Assembly (NCBI GenBank): GCA_040437565.1
Contig: JBDOQK010000002.1
Span: 372,001 to 436,000 of the forward strand
Reading direction: 5' to 3'
Length of the DNA stretch: 64,000 nt
From: Albugo candida
Taxonomy: Eukaryota > Oomycota > Peronosporomycetes > Albuginales
The notes beneath the pieces are model-generated. The model did no database searches. It was not told where the DNA came from and was given only the letters and a program-made list of their open reading frames with translations. The position numbers were made by a program, and so were the translations under genes. Positions 44,814 through 53,865 of this stretch are shown here, in pieces. How positions within the stretch are numbered: position 1 is the first letter of the stretch; the number at the start of each line of letters is the position of its first letter.

Positions 44814-46133
44814 ATGCGCTCCGATCGTCACCTATTCGAAGTGAGCAATCAGGACATCCAAAGACAGCTGGATATCGTCAAGAATCTTGATACGTCTGCT
44901 TTTCAATTGCACTATTTCTCATCAGAGATAGACAAATGGAAGTCACCATCCACGATTTACTCGTCCTCTGTTGATTCACTCGATCTCAGCGATACACTCC
45001 ATCGTCGATATGTCTTCGTGCAATCTCCGTCCAATAATGCGAGTGAGAAACTCGCGGAACTCGCATTTATCCGGTGGCGAACTTATGCTCGCCACAAGAT
45101 AGAGAAACGGAAATGGAACACGATGCAGAGCCATCGAATAAAACAGATACTGTTTCAGCATTGGGTACGTCACACTCACGCTAACCTGCTTGTTGTACGC
45201 TTCAAAGGGGCATTGTCCCTTCGGATATGGCGCCGATGGGCTCAGCAGCAGCAAAAAGCTGCCCGCTTCTTTGAAAGTCACCCACCAGCTCTATCTGTTG
45301 CAATATGTGTCCGTAAGAAGCAATGTTTCTATCAGTGGCGAAGAGCTTCTCTCTGGTGCAAACAATCGCGGCACCTTTTGGCTGTCATCGCGTCCTCAAA
45401 GGCCCAAGCAATCCAACATCGAGTATGGTTGAATCTAAGACTGAATGTTTTCATCGCCCGATCGTGTAGAAAGTGTGCCTTCGCGACACTGACCGCGTGG
45501 GTTCGATTTACTGAATACAATATAGATGAACGCGTTCTTTTCAGCACCAGCATCAAGGGAGTAGCTCTTAATATACAGCGTCGCGGTCTGAATTGTTGGA
45601 AAGCAACACTTTGTGCAAAAAATGAAGAACGGCATCGCTGTGCTTTGGTCACACTTTTCATATCGCGAAAGATGTATTTCTTGAGATGGTTGAGCTCTTT
45701 CCACACTCACCAAAGCATCAATCGATTTTCAATTGGTCTTCAACAGCGCTCGATGCAAAGACATTTTAAACAGTGGAGGATTTTTACGATCACTGTCTTT
45801 CGCGGTCGCTTGCATTCTGAAGAGAAGCTTCAGGCTGTAAGGAACGAATGCTGGAACGCGTGGAAAATCTATTGTGTTCATTCGAGCAAAATTTACAGAG
45901 CTAATGAGCTGATCAATAGCTTTTATGCGCGGCGAAGTTGCTCCGTCTTACGGTCTTGGCTGGAATCCAGAAAGCCCATACGACGGTGGATGGAGCGGAG
46001 AGAGCGGCGTGATAGATCACGTTGGTGGAACCTGGGCTGGAAGTGCTTTTACGATCAGCTACTTGTACGCAAACGAGTCATGCTCAGGCTTTTGAAAAAG
46101 CGAGGCTTACGTTGCTGGAAAGCGTACTTCACG
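44814..46133 (+). CDS. Sfi1-like centrin-binding protein, N-terminal part (left contig)
   Basis: The first 440 codons of the giant gene that continues at 46234-50670. The first in-frame ATG is at 44814; the frame is open upstream to 44685 without an ATG, overlapping the RPB3 stop. It contains the start of the repeat array: Trp-centred motifs about 23-35 residues apart, such as LFQHWVRHTHA, LRIWRRWAQQ and CFYQWRRA. It ends at the gap only because the contig ends. The frame through the N run to 46286 is not real. Confidence 0.85.
44922..46133. repeat. Left copy of the 1,212-bp gap-5 duplication
   Basis: 44922-46133 recurs as 46234-47445 at an offset of 1,312, across gap 46134-46233. It falls wholly within the Sfi1-like gene, so the scaffold shows the repeat array with a false internal duplication. 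Confidence 0.9.
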
Positions 46134-46233
46134 NNNNNNNNNNNNNNNNNNNNNNNNNNNNNNNNNNNNNNNNNNNNNNNNNNNNNNNNNNNNNNNNNNN
46201 NNNNNNNNNNNNNNNNNNNNNNNNNNNNNNNNN
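46134..46233. other. Assembly gap 5 (100 N)
   Basis: 100 N inside the Sfi1-like gene, between two copies of the same 1,212 bp. The size is a placeholder. Confidence 0.95.
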
Positions 46234-47445
46234 TCAGAGATAGACAAATGGAAGTCACCATCCACGATTTACTCGTCCTCTGTTGATTCACTCGATCTCA
46301 GCGATACACTCCATCGTCGATATGTCTTCGTGCAATCTCCGTCCAATAATGCGAGTGAGAAACTCGCGGAACTCGCATTTATCCGGTGGCGAACTTATGC
46401 TCGCCACAAGATAGAGAAACGGAAATGGAACACGATGCAGAGCCATCGAATAAAACAGATACTGTTTCAGCATTGGGTACGTCACACTCACGCTAACCTG
46501 CTTGTTGTACGCTTCAAAGGGGCATTGTCCCTTCGGATATGGCGCCGATGGGCTCAGCAGCAGCAAAAAGCTGCCCGCTTCTTTGAAAGTCACCCACCAG
46601 CTCTATCTGTTGCAATATGTGTCCGTAAGAAGCAATGTTTCTATCAGTGGCGAAGAGCTTCTCTCTGGTGCAAACAATCGCGGCACCTTTTGGCTGTCAT
46701 CGCGTCCTCAAAGGCCCAAGCAATCCAACATCGAGTATGGTTGAATCTAAGACTGAATGTTTTCATCGCCCGATCGTGTAGAAAGTGTGCCTTCGCGACA
46801 CTGACCGCGTGGGTTCGATTTACTGAATACAATATAGATGAACGCGTTCTTTTCAGCACCAGCATCAAGGGAGTAGCTCTTAATATACAGCGTCGCGGTC
46901 TGAATTGTTGGAAAGCAACACTTTGTGCAAAAAATGAAGAACGGCATCGCTGTGCTTTGGTCACACTTTTCATATCGCGAAAGATGTATTTCTTGAGATG
47001 GTTGAGCTCTTTCCACACTCACCAAAGCATCAATCGATTTTCAATTGGTCTTCAACAGCGCTCGATGCAAAGACATTTTAAACAGTGGAGGATTTTTACG
47101 ATCACTGTCTTTCGCGGTCGCTTGCATTCTGAAGAGAAGCTTCAGGCTGTAAGGAACGAATGCTGGAACGCGTGGAAAATCTATTGTGTTCATTCGAGCA
47201 AAATTTACAGAGCTAATGAGCTGATCAATAGCTTTTATGCGCGGCGAAGTTGCTCCGTCTTACGGTCTTGGCTGGAATCCAGAAAGCCCATACGACGGTG
47301 GATGGAGCGGAGAGAGCGGCGTGATAGATCACGTTGGTGGAACCTGGGCTGGAAGTGCTTTTACGATCAGCTACTTGTACGCAAACGAGTCATGCTCAGG
47401 CTTTTGAAAAAGCGAGGCTTACGTTGCTGGAAAGCGTACTTCACG
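46234..47445. repeat. Right copy of the 1,212-bp gap-5 duplication
   Basis: Counterpart of 44922-46133, continuing into unique coding sequence at 47446. Confidence 0.9.
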
Positions 47446-50400
47446 GCACGTGAAAAGAGATTGAGGAAAATACGATGGATACAGCAGAAAATCGCTCAAG
47501 CAATCTTATTTGCATTGCTGGTCCGTTGGCAATTGTTTCGGTGTCGACAGCAGCGCCTGAGACGATCCAACCAGCGACTTTATCAGTACTCTCAAAATCT
47601 GTTGCGACGCAGAGGGATTCAGAGGTTGTGCCAGGCATCTCAGAGCATTTCTCAGGAAGAACGACGACTCCACGCGTTTAGACGGAGCTACAGAGCGATA
47701 TGTAAGCACAAAGTGCTCTCAAGTTGGCGTTTGTGGGCGCACAGTCGTCTGTTCGATCGTCTGAGGATGGAAAGTCTTCAGAGACATTACGAATTTTGTA
47801 TGAAAAAGCAGTTTGTATCGCAATGGAGCCAACGTTCAAGTAAGCAAAGACATATTCAGCGAGTTTTTCGCCAAATAGGACATAATCGCCTCCAAAAATG
47901 GCTTTGGAAATGGAGAATTCGCATGCATCAACAAGTGACATCAATTAGGAAGCGATACGAACACAAAATCAGACGCCTGGAAATAGTTTTCAGATTGTGG
48001 AAGAGCATCATATCACATCAGCATTCGAAATGCGCTTTGCAAAGTCATATTCGAGCGCTTGTGACTGAGAAGAGGCTTCAATTAGCCTTAAGCCGCTGGA
48101 AAGAATCGCGATACGATGTCGTTTACGATCAGGTTTACAGGAACCAAACCAGACGTCTTCTTTGTGCACGATGGGATCGATGGACAAGACAGTACGCATA
48201 TTGCGTCGAAGGTGTTCAAACTGAGAGAAAACGGCGCATTTTGCAGAAATGGAATTGCTGGGCGCAGGTACACGCCGCCTTTCGAAGAAAACAACAAATA
48301 TCTATCCAAAAGATGAGAAAATATCCAAAAAGCTCCGTTTTTTATCGCCAATGGAGTCGGTGGCGTTTGCGAACGCAATGTCTTCGAAAGCAGAGGCGAT
48401 TTCAAAATCGCGTACGAATTCGGTCTCTTGAGCTTATTTTCAAAAACTGGCGATTTTTGCTTCGATTTCCACAAATGTGGCATCACTGGAGATGGATAAG
48501 CCACCATCGAGCTGTATCGAATCGAATACTTGAAGCTGGATCCCTTGAGCTCTGGTACAGGCGTTGGAAGGTCCACTTCAAAAGCGTAAGAGCTCCGCGA
48601 TTCCATCACAATACCAAAATGAAGAAGAAAATGCTTCTGTTATGGTGGAAGTGGACACTCCGTCGGCTACAAGAACGGCTGATACAACCACAAGACTCAG
48701 AGTCTGCCATGCTAGAAAATAGACCGACCAGGTACCTTGGCTTGTTTCAGCGCCGTAATGTGCTACGGGTTGGTTTGGAAGGATCAGCTGCCACAGAAGC
48801 GATTCATGTGTATCCTCAAGAAAGTCTCAAGCAGAAAAAACCTCTGATGAGCCGTCAAATTGTGATTCCTCACCATCGAAAGCACCAAAAGATGATTGTA
48901 CGGTCTCGAGCACCAGCTTCCGTTTCAAAAGAGGTTTTACAAGGAAGTAGGCATTTAGAAAAAGCGGATAAGCAGGCCAAATCGGTCAATAAAGAGACTG
49001 TTTCGCAAGCAGAACATCCTGCTGTTGAAAAGGATTCTCTTCACGAGATTCAGCCCCCATTCAGTAAGAATGCACTCGATTCTCAAATGCTGAGTCAGTC
49101 GAATCAGGATCAATTAAGCGCCGGGAAAAGTGCCGAGATCTCACTCGAGACCTTGGCCGCTTGTGAGCTGTACGATGAAACCCCACAGAAGCCCAAAAAG
49201 CAAAAGTCATCGGTGAAGTCAATGACTCGGGTACACTCCGAATCTGTATCGCTCGCTGAGATTATTGGGGTCACAGACGCGTCCATAGCTTTCAAACAGC
49301 GCTCAAATGGTGGAATGCGACGTCCGACGTCACAACTGACCATCAAGCAACCTCTTTCGAGTAAAGAGAAAGCGATACGATTTCGCATATACTCCAAACA
49401 TGAGATTCTTTTTCTTTACACAAATCGAGTGTTCATGTATCAGTCTGAGGATAAAGCCACTTCATGTTGGGTTTCGTGCGGCCTAAGAGCAATCGCATTT
49501 GAAGCGTTGCGAGATTTGGGGCTTTTCCGTTCAAAACTGTTTCTTCCAAACTTCCAAAAGCTGATTGCAGGCGAATTAAAGCATCTAGAAGCCCAAGGTT
49601 CCACCTCCAAATCACACGTTTTCCAAACGCTGGAAAGGATTCTCTCTCACGCCATCTTAAATTCTAAAGGATACAGACTCTATCTCAGATCAATCGTTGA
49701 GGACCCAAAAGAGCCGCTTGACTGGTACTTGAGCCAACCGCTTCCAGATATGAAGAAAGAGGCCATTGATACGGCATCATGGGTCATCAATCCTCTTCCT
49801 TCACTGTTCATCTCGGCGTTCGAAAAATTTGAAATGTGTATCCAGCGATATTGGAGCGTCTTTGGTGTCTTCTTCAGTTGGCGTCCAAAAGATGAGAGAA
49901 TTCCAAAGGAAGGATCCAAGTTGCAAATACCTCATAGTCGATTCCTTCTCCTTTTACAGCATCTGAATATTGTCCCTCAGTTGTTTGGTCGACGCGAAGT
50001 AGAGACCTTTATGGATCAGTCTTGTTCCTCTCGAGCTCAATTGGAATCGAACAAAACACTTTGTCATCCAAAAGCTTTGTACTTTTCCGAGTTTATCGAG
50101 ACTTTAATTCGATGTGCTTGGACGCTTGAATGGTCCACAGGAATCTCCAGTGATGAGGAGAAAGATGGAACAATTCAAGTCGTCAAATTTGTAATGCTGA
50201 TATTCGCAATGGAAGGCAGTGGATCGATTTTGCGTCTGCAGGCGGAAGATGTTGACGTTGTAATGGAATACTTCCAACGTAAAAGAGCGAGCGCCCGACG
50301 AAAAAAAAGTATCGCTTTCCGACGAGTTTTACACGATTCATCAAGTCGATCTGCGGGAAAACACTCGGAGAATTGTGAGCGTGTTGGAAAGGATTCCAAT

Positions 50401-50670
50401 AGGAAGAGTGTGCTTCAATATGGAAGAGAATTGAAGACCGAAAAAGAGGGCAGCGACCAGTTGATTCCAGAGAGCCCGAGTTCAGATGACAAGCAGTCGT
50501 CTTGGCAATGTGCATCAGTCGATATCTTCAACGACCAGCCACCGCGTAGAGCCATTTTGAACGCAAAGGGAGAAAAGGACCCATTTTTACGAGACATTCT
50601 GACATCTTTTGGAGAAATCGAGGCCCAGCTAGCACGATGCGGCAGTAGGAAAGACCAAGGAGATGAATGA
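46234..50670 (+). CDS. Sfi1-like centrin-binding repeat protein (right contig, to the stop)
   Basis: Joined without the duplicated piece (44814-46133 plus 47446-50670), the gene encodes about 1,514 residues without introns. About the first two thirds is an array of at least twenty Sfi1-like motifs (Ala/Leu..Leu..Phe/Leu..W..W/R; for example LFQHW, LLRWLSSF, VLRSWLES, GLRCWKAYF, ALLVRWQLF, VLSSWRLW), which in Sfi1 form one long helix that binds centrins at centrosomes and basal bodies. After a Lys/Ser-rich linker (about 49000-49250) a C-terminal region of about 350 residues (from KHEILFLYTNRVFMY to MEYFQRKRASARRKK) has ordered alpha-helical character and matches no family I know. The organism has flagella (IFT144 in this window), so a basal-body role is plausible. 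The gene converges on the CDK1-type gene. Confidence 0.85.
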   Translation, partial: SEIDKWKSPSTIYSSSVDSLDLSDTLHRRYVFVQSPSNNASEKLAELAFIRWRTYARHKIEKRKWNTMQSHRIKQILFQHWVRHTHANLLVVRFKGALSLRIWRRWAQQQQKAARFFESHPPALSVAICVRKKQCFYQWRRASLWCKQSRHLLAVIASSKAQAIQHRVWLNLRLNVFIARSCRKCAFATLTAWVRFTEYNIDERVLFSTSIKGVALNIQRRGLNCWKATLCAKNEERHRCALVTLFISRKMYFLRWLSSFHTHQSINRFSIGLQQRSMQRHFKQWRIFTITVFRGRLHSEEKLQAVRNECWNAWKIYCVHSSKIYRANELINSFYARRSCSVLRSWLESRKPIRRWMERRERRDRSRWWNLGWKCFYDQLLVRKRVMLRLLKKRGLRCWKAYFTAREKRLRKIRWIQQKIAQAILFALLVRWQLFRCRQQRLRRSNQRLYQYSQNLLRRRGIQRLCQASQSISQEERRLHAFRRSYRAICKHKVLSSWRLWAHSRLFDRLRMESLQRHYEFCMKKQFVSQWSQRSSKQRHIQRVFRQIGHNRLQKWLWKWRIRMHQQVTSIRKRYEHKIRRLEIVFRLWKSIISHQHSKCALQSHIRALVTEKRLQLALSRWKESRYDVVYDQVYRNQTRRLLCARWDRWTRQYAYCVEGVQTERKRRILQKWNCWAQVHAAFRRKQQISIQKMRKYPKSSVFYRQWSRWRLRTQCLRKQRRFQNRVRIRSLELIFKNWRFLLRFPQMWHHWRWISHHRAVSNRILEAGSLELWYRRWKVHFKSVRAPRFHHNTKMKKKMLLLWWKWTLRRLQERLIQPQDSESAMLENRPTRYLGLFQRRNVLRVGLEGSAATEAIHVYPQESLKQKKPLMSRQIVIPHHRKHQKMIVRSRAPASVSKEVLQGSRHLEKADKQAKSVNKETVSQAEHPAVEKDSLHEIQPPFSKNALDSQMLSQSNQDQLSAGKSAEISLETLAACELYDETPQKPKKQKSSVKSMTRVHSESVSLAEIIGVTDASIAFKQRSNGGMRRPTSQLTIKQPLSSKEKAIRFRIYSKHEILFLYTNRVFMYQSEDKATSCWVSCGLRAIAFEALRDLGLFRSKLFLPNFQKLIAGELKHLEAQGSTSKSHVFQTLERILSHAILNSKGYRLYLRSIVEDPKEPLDWYLSQPLPDMKKEAIDTASWVINPLPSLFISAFEKFEMCIQRYWSVFGVFFSWRPKDERIPKEGSKLQIPHSRFLLLLQHLNIVPQLFGRREVETFMDQSCSSRAQLESNKTLCHPKALYFSEFIETLIRCAWTLEWSTGISSDEEKDGTIQVVKFVMLIFAMEGSGSILRLQAEDVDVVMEYFQRKRASARRKKSIAFRRVLHDSSSRSAGKHSENCERVGKDSNRKSVLQYGRELKTEKEGSDQLIPESPSSDDKQSSWQCASVDIFNDQPPRRAILNAKGEKDPFLRDILTSFGEIEAQLARCGSRKDQGDE

Positions 50671-50727
50671 ATCTTTGATGAAATGAAGGAAAGATCTGTT
50701 GTATGATTAACGGGACATCGCTCCAGA

Positions 50728-51911
50728 CTACATGTATTCGGGATCGAGGTCATCAAAGTATGGGAAGCGTAGTGCTTCCTTAGCACTGACACGCTTTGCC
50801 GGGTCGTATCGGAGTAGAGCCTGACGCACAAGCATATGTCAGATCATCACATTCTTACTTTGTCTGTAAATAAGGTCGTACCTCGAGAAGACATATACCA
50901 TCTTCATCAAGCTGAGGGAATACTTGCTGCATATCGCGTTTTTTCCATTTCGGGAAGGTCGGAGCGTAGTCTCGAAGTTTGGTCACCCCAGGCCAAACAA
51001 TCTCGTCAGGAGTTCCTAACAGCCTAAAATACATCAAAGAATTTCTATCGATACGTTTCATACCAATTTGCATTCATACCTAAAAACGCGATAAATCTGA
51101 TCGATTTCAGAGTCTCCCGGAAATAAGGGCTTCTTTGTAAGCATTTCTGCAAAAATCACTCCAACTGACCAAATATCAACGGGTGGAGCATAGATTTCTT
51201 GTCCAAGCAATATCTCTGGAGCTCTGTACCAAAGTGTCACCACTTCGTGTGTGTACTTCCTAACTGGAATACTAAAGGCCCGAGCCAGTCCGAAATCAGC
51301 AATCTTGAGCTTCCCACTTAGACTCACTAAAAGATTTTGAGGTTTCAGGTCGCTAATCAAATCGAAAAAGTCACATTTGGTATATGCCAGTTTTGTAGCA
51401 AAGAGCTTTACCGATGCATAACACCACGCGAGTGGGAGAATGCCAATCCACGAAGCAATTGGTACAAAAGCGTCTAGTTTTCGCATCTTTCAGGCACAAA
51501 ACCATCGAAAATAGCGACTATAGGAGCACCTTGACAGTGGAGGGATCCAGCATGCCGATCTTGTGCTCCATGTAGCGCTTGAGATCCTTGTCTACAAACT
51601 CAAAGACTAGAAATAGCTTTCCTTCTTCCTGCAAGCAATCCAACAGACTGAAAGGTAAAAAAGTATTAAATATGTCGTATAAGCGCTCTTTTGTTATCTG
51701 ATTTGTACCTGACAATGTTGGGATGTTCTAATTCGCGTAAGACAGAAATTTCGCGAAGAGCTGTAGATGGAATTCCATCGTCTTCAGTTTCCAGTCGAAT
51801 TCGTTTGAGTGCAACAACTTTATTGGTTTTCAGGTCTATTGATTTGTAGACTACACCGTATGTTCCCTCACCAATTGAACCGCCTTTTTCAATGCGCTGA
51901 TATCGGTTCAT
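50728..51911 (-). CDS. CDK1/cdc2-type cyclin-dependent kinase with PSTALRE helix
   Basis: About six exons on the minus strand from the ATG at 51911 to the stop at 50728. The glycine loop is [10 protein letters not shown] with the inhibitory Thr and Tyr in place, then ALKRIRLE and the cyclin-binding helix as PSTALRE (the animal and yeast form is PSTAIRE). Later exons give [26 protein letters not shown] (HRD formed across an intron), ADFGLARAF, the activation segment [14 protein letters not shown] with the CAK-target Thr, and [12 protein letters not shown]. The end reads [16 protein letters not shown]. All catalytic residues are present. The kinase acts in nucleus and cytoplasm with cyclins to drive cell division. 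PSTALRE occurs in CDK1-like kinases of several protists, so I call it CDK1-type and do not exclude a CDK2/3-like paralogue. Confidence 0.9.
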
Positions 51912-52019
51912 CACAAAGTTGCACTTAATTGCGCGCGCTTATTCAAATTTGAAACTATTCTGTAGTGTAGCCTTTACTTAAAGCATTATATAAATAATAT
52001 GGCCTGCCAGTACATCATT

Positions 52020-52091
52020 GGGCGCATAGCGCAGTGGTAGCGCGTCCGCTTTGCATGCGGAAGGCCCCGGGTTCAATCCCCGGTGCGTCCA
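52020..52091 (+). tRNA. tRNA-Ala (anticodon UGC)
   Basis: 72 bases folding into a full cloverleaf: acceptor GGGCGCA/TGCGTCC (one G-T pair) with discriminator A, D stem GCGC/GCGC, anticodon stem TCCGC/GCGGA with loop TTTGCAT (anticodon TGC), and T arm CCGGG-TTCAATC-CCCGG. The A and B boxes for Pol III are intact and there is no intron. CCA is not encoded, as in eukaryotes. It lies 108 bases upstream of the CDK1-type gene start, divergently. Confidence 0.96.
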
Positions 52092-52453
52092 ATTCTTTGT
52101 CCCTTGTTTTCAACTAAAGTAGTAGCGGAACCAATTTAGTTGAGAAAGTAGTCTCTGATTAACACGATGTTCATTATTTCATGATGAAATAAGATGCAGT
52201 GGTGATTCATTATCGTGATCAATTATGTATTTAGAATGACGCCTAGCTCGAGATCACTATGAAATTATATCGGGCGTTACTAAGTTTGGTCAGTCATAAA
52301 CAAAACTGGAAGAGGACTTTTCTTGTCTGAGATGTCTTGCTGTTTTAATCGGTGAAAGACAACTACCCGTCCCAATTAAGCGTTGATTCAAAATTAATGT
52401 TGGTCGATGCTTTCGGTCCTCCAATTGTGTGGTACGACCAAATTTGGACAATA
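52092..52453. other. Intergenic, upstream of DCUN1D
   Basis: About 360 bases with no supported gene. It may include the DCUN1D promoter and leader. No clear Pol III T-run terminator lies directly after the tRNA; the nearest is TTTT at about 52107. Confidence 0.4.
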
Positions 52454-53675
52454 ATGGTAATGGAAGCAGTATCGCTAGTGCCTGTACATGCCTAACAAAG
52501 TATTTGTAGACTCAGAAAAGTCTAATAGAAGCATTCATTGAAGCTACAAGCACAAGGTCCATTCCATCTCACTATCTTATAGAGTCTAACCGCAGTTGCT
52601 TTGATGCAGACATTCGATAGCCACTGCTTATCTGGAGCGATTTAGGTGGAATCTCGGCATTGCAGTCGACGAGTTTTTCAACAATTACAAAGGCGGATTG
52701 GATAAAATGTATGCAACCCTGTTGAGTCGAATCCTCTCAATCACTAGTGATTTATTAGTGTTCACTCACAGATCACAACGTGCAACCGTGTCGATGGATG
52801 CAATTAACAATTGGTTTGATACTTATGCAGGTTCCATAAACCATTTTATGCTCTATCGTTTTCTGATTAACGTGATTGTAGATCCTGACGAAGATGATGC
52901 TATCACTGAANNNNNNNNNNNNNNNNNNNNNNNNNNNNNNNNNNNNNNNNNNNNNNNNNNNNNNNNNNNNNNNNNNNNNNNNNNNNNNNNNNNNNNNNNN
53001 NNNNNNNNNNTCACTCACAGATCACAACGTGCAACCGTGTCGATGGATGCAATTAACAATTGGTTTGATACTTATGCAGGTTCCATAAACTGTTTTATGC
53101 TCTATCGTTTTCTGATTAACGTGATTGTAGATCCTGACGAAGATGATGCTATCACTGAAGACGGAATACTCCAATTCTGCGAGGATACTGGCATTGACCC
53201 ACAGGCCATCGATATTTTGATTATTGCATGGAAAATGGAAGCTAATTACATGTGCCGGTTTACAAGAGAAGAATGGTGCAAGGGAATGCAGGAACTCGAA
53301 TGTGACACAAACGAAAAGTTGGTATCCAAGCTCTCGGAGTTGCAAACTTACATCTCCACCAATGAAAGATTCAAGCAGCTCTACTCATTTTGCTTCAATT
53401 TTTCAAAAGAACCGGGACAAAAGAGTTTGAGTCTCGCAATCGCGATTCCAATGTGGGAAATACTCCTAAAGGATCGTTTTCCTCAAGCTGCTTCAGACTG
53501 GATTCAATTTCTGCAAGAGACAAATCCATGTAAAGGTGTTACGCGAGATACGTGGGATTTGCTTTTGGATTTTTTCATTAAAGTCAACAAATCGTATGAA
53601 ACATACGACGAGAATGAAGCTTGGCCAGTGTTGATTGATGAATTTGTCGCGTATATCAGATCCCCAAAAGTATAA
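52454..53675 (+). CDS. DCUN1D / Dcn1 neddylation E3 (UBA-like plus PONY domain), split by gap 6
   Basis: A scaffold E3 that promotes NEDD8 transfer to cullins. Exons: a probable ATG-only exon at 52454-52456, then 52510-52556, 52610-52708, then 53021-53079 and 53131-53675 (the exon at 52772-52830 is the duplicated version of 53021-53079). The N-terminus is a UBA-like domain: AFIEATSTRHSIATAYLERF and WNLGIAVDEFF, aligned with human FMIFTQSSEKTAVSCL and WKLDVATDNFF. The PONY domain follows: WFDTYADPDEDDAITEDGI, LIIAWKMEA, FNFSKEPGQKSL, TWDLLLDF and ENEAWPVLIDEFV. The 51-nt intron 53080-53130 is open and divisible by three, so an unspliced reading would insert 17 odd residues. The first exon is tentative; the rest is firm. 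Confidence 0.82.
52762..52910. repeat. Left copy of the 149-bp gap-6 duplication
   Basis: 52762-52910 recurs as 53011-53159 at an offset of 249. Unlike the other pairs, it has two mismatches, next to each other (CCAT against CTGT, near 52842-52843 and 53091-53092), both inside the 51-nt intron. Confidence 0.88.
52911..53010. other. Assembly gap 6 (100 N)
   Basis: 100 N inside the DCUN1D gene, between two near-identical 149-bp segments. The size is a placeholder. Confidence 0.95.
53011..53159. repeat. Right copy of the 149-bp gap-6 duplication
   Basis: Counterpart of 52762-52910 with two adjacent base differences; it continues into the unique DCUN1D coding sequence. Confidence 0.88.
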
Positions 53676-53865
53676 ATAGTGCAATACATATGAAATTGCA
53701 AAGTTGCGTGTAGTATATTGTGATTGGCTAAAATAAGATACATTGAAGTTGAAGTTGCGATGGCGCGCGCACGAATGCAAAGAGTGCGACTTCAGTATGT
53801 CATTTCCTCTGTTTTTGAGATAGAGCCACTATGCGGAGAGTTATGATATCATTAGTTCCTTCAAG

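Noticed and set aside
44922-47445. Internal tandem duplication of the Sfi1 repeat array
   Set aside because: The boundaries coincide exactly with a gap and the copies are identical, as at all other gaps; this is an assembly effect.
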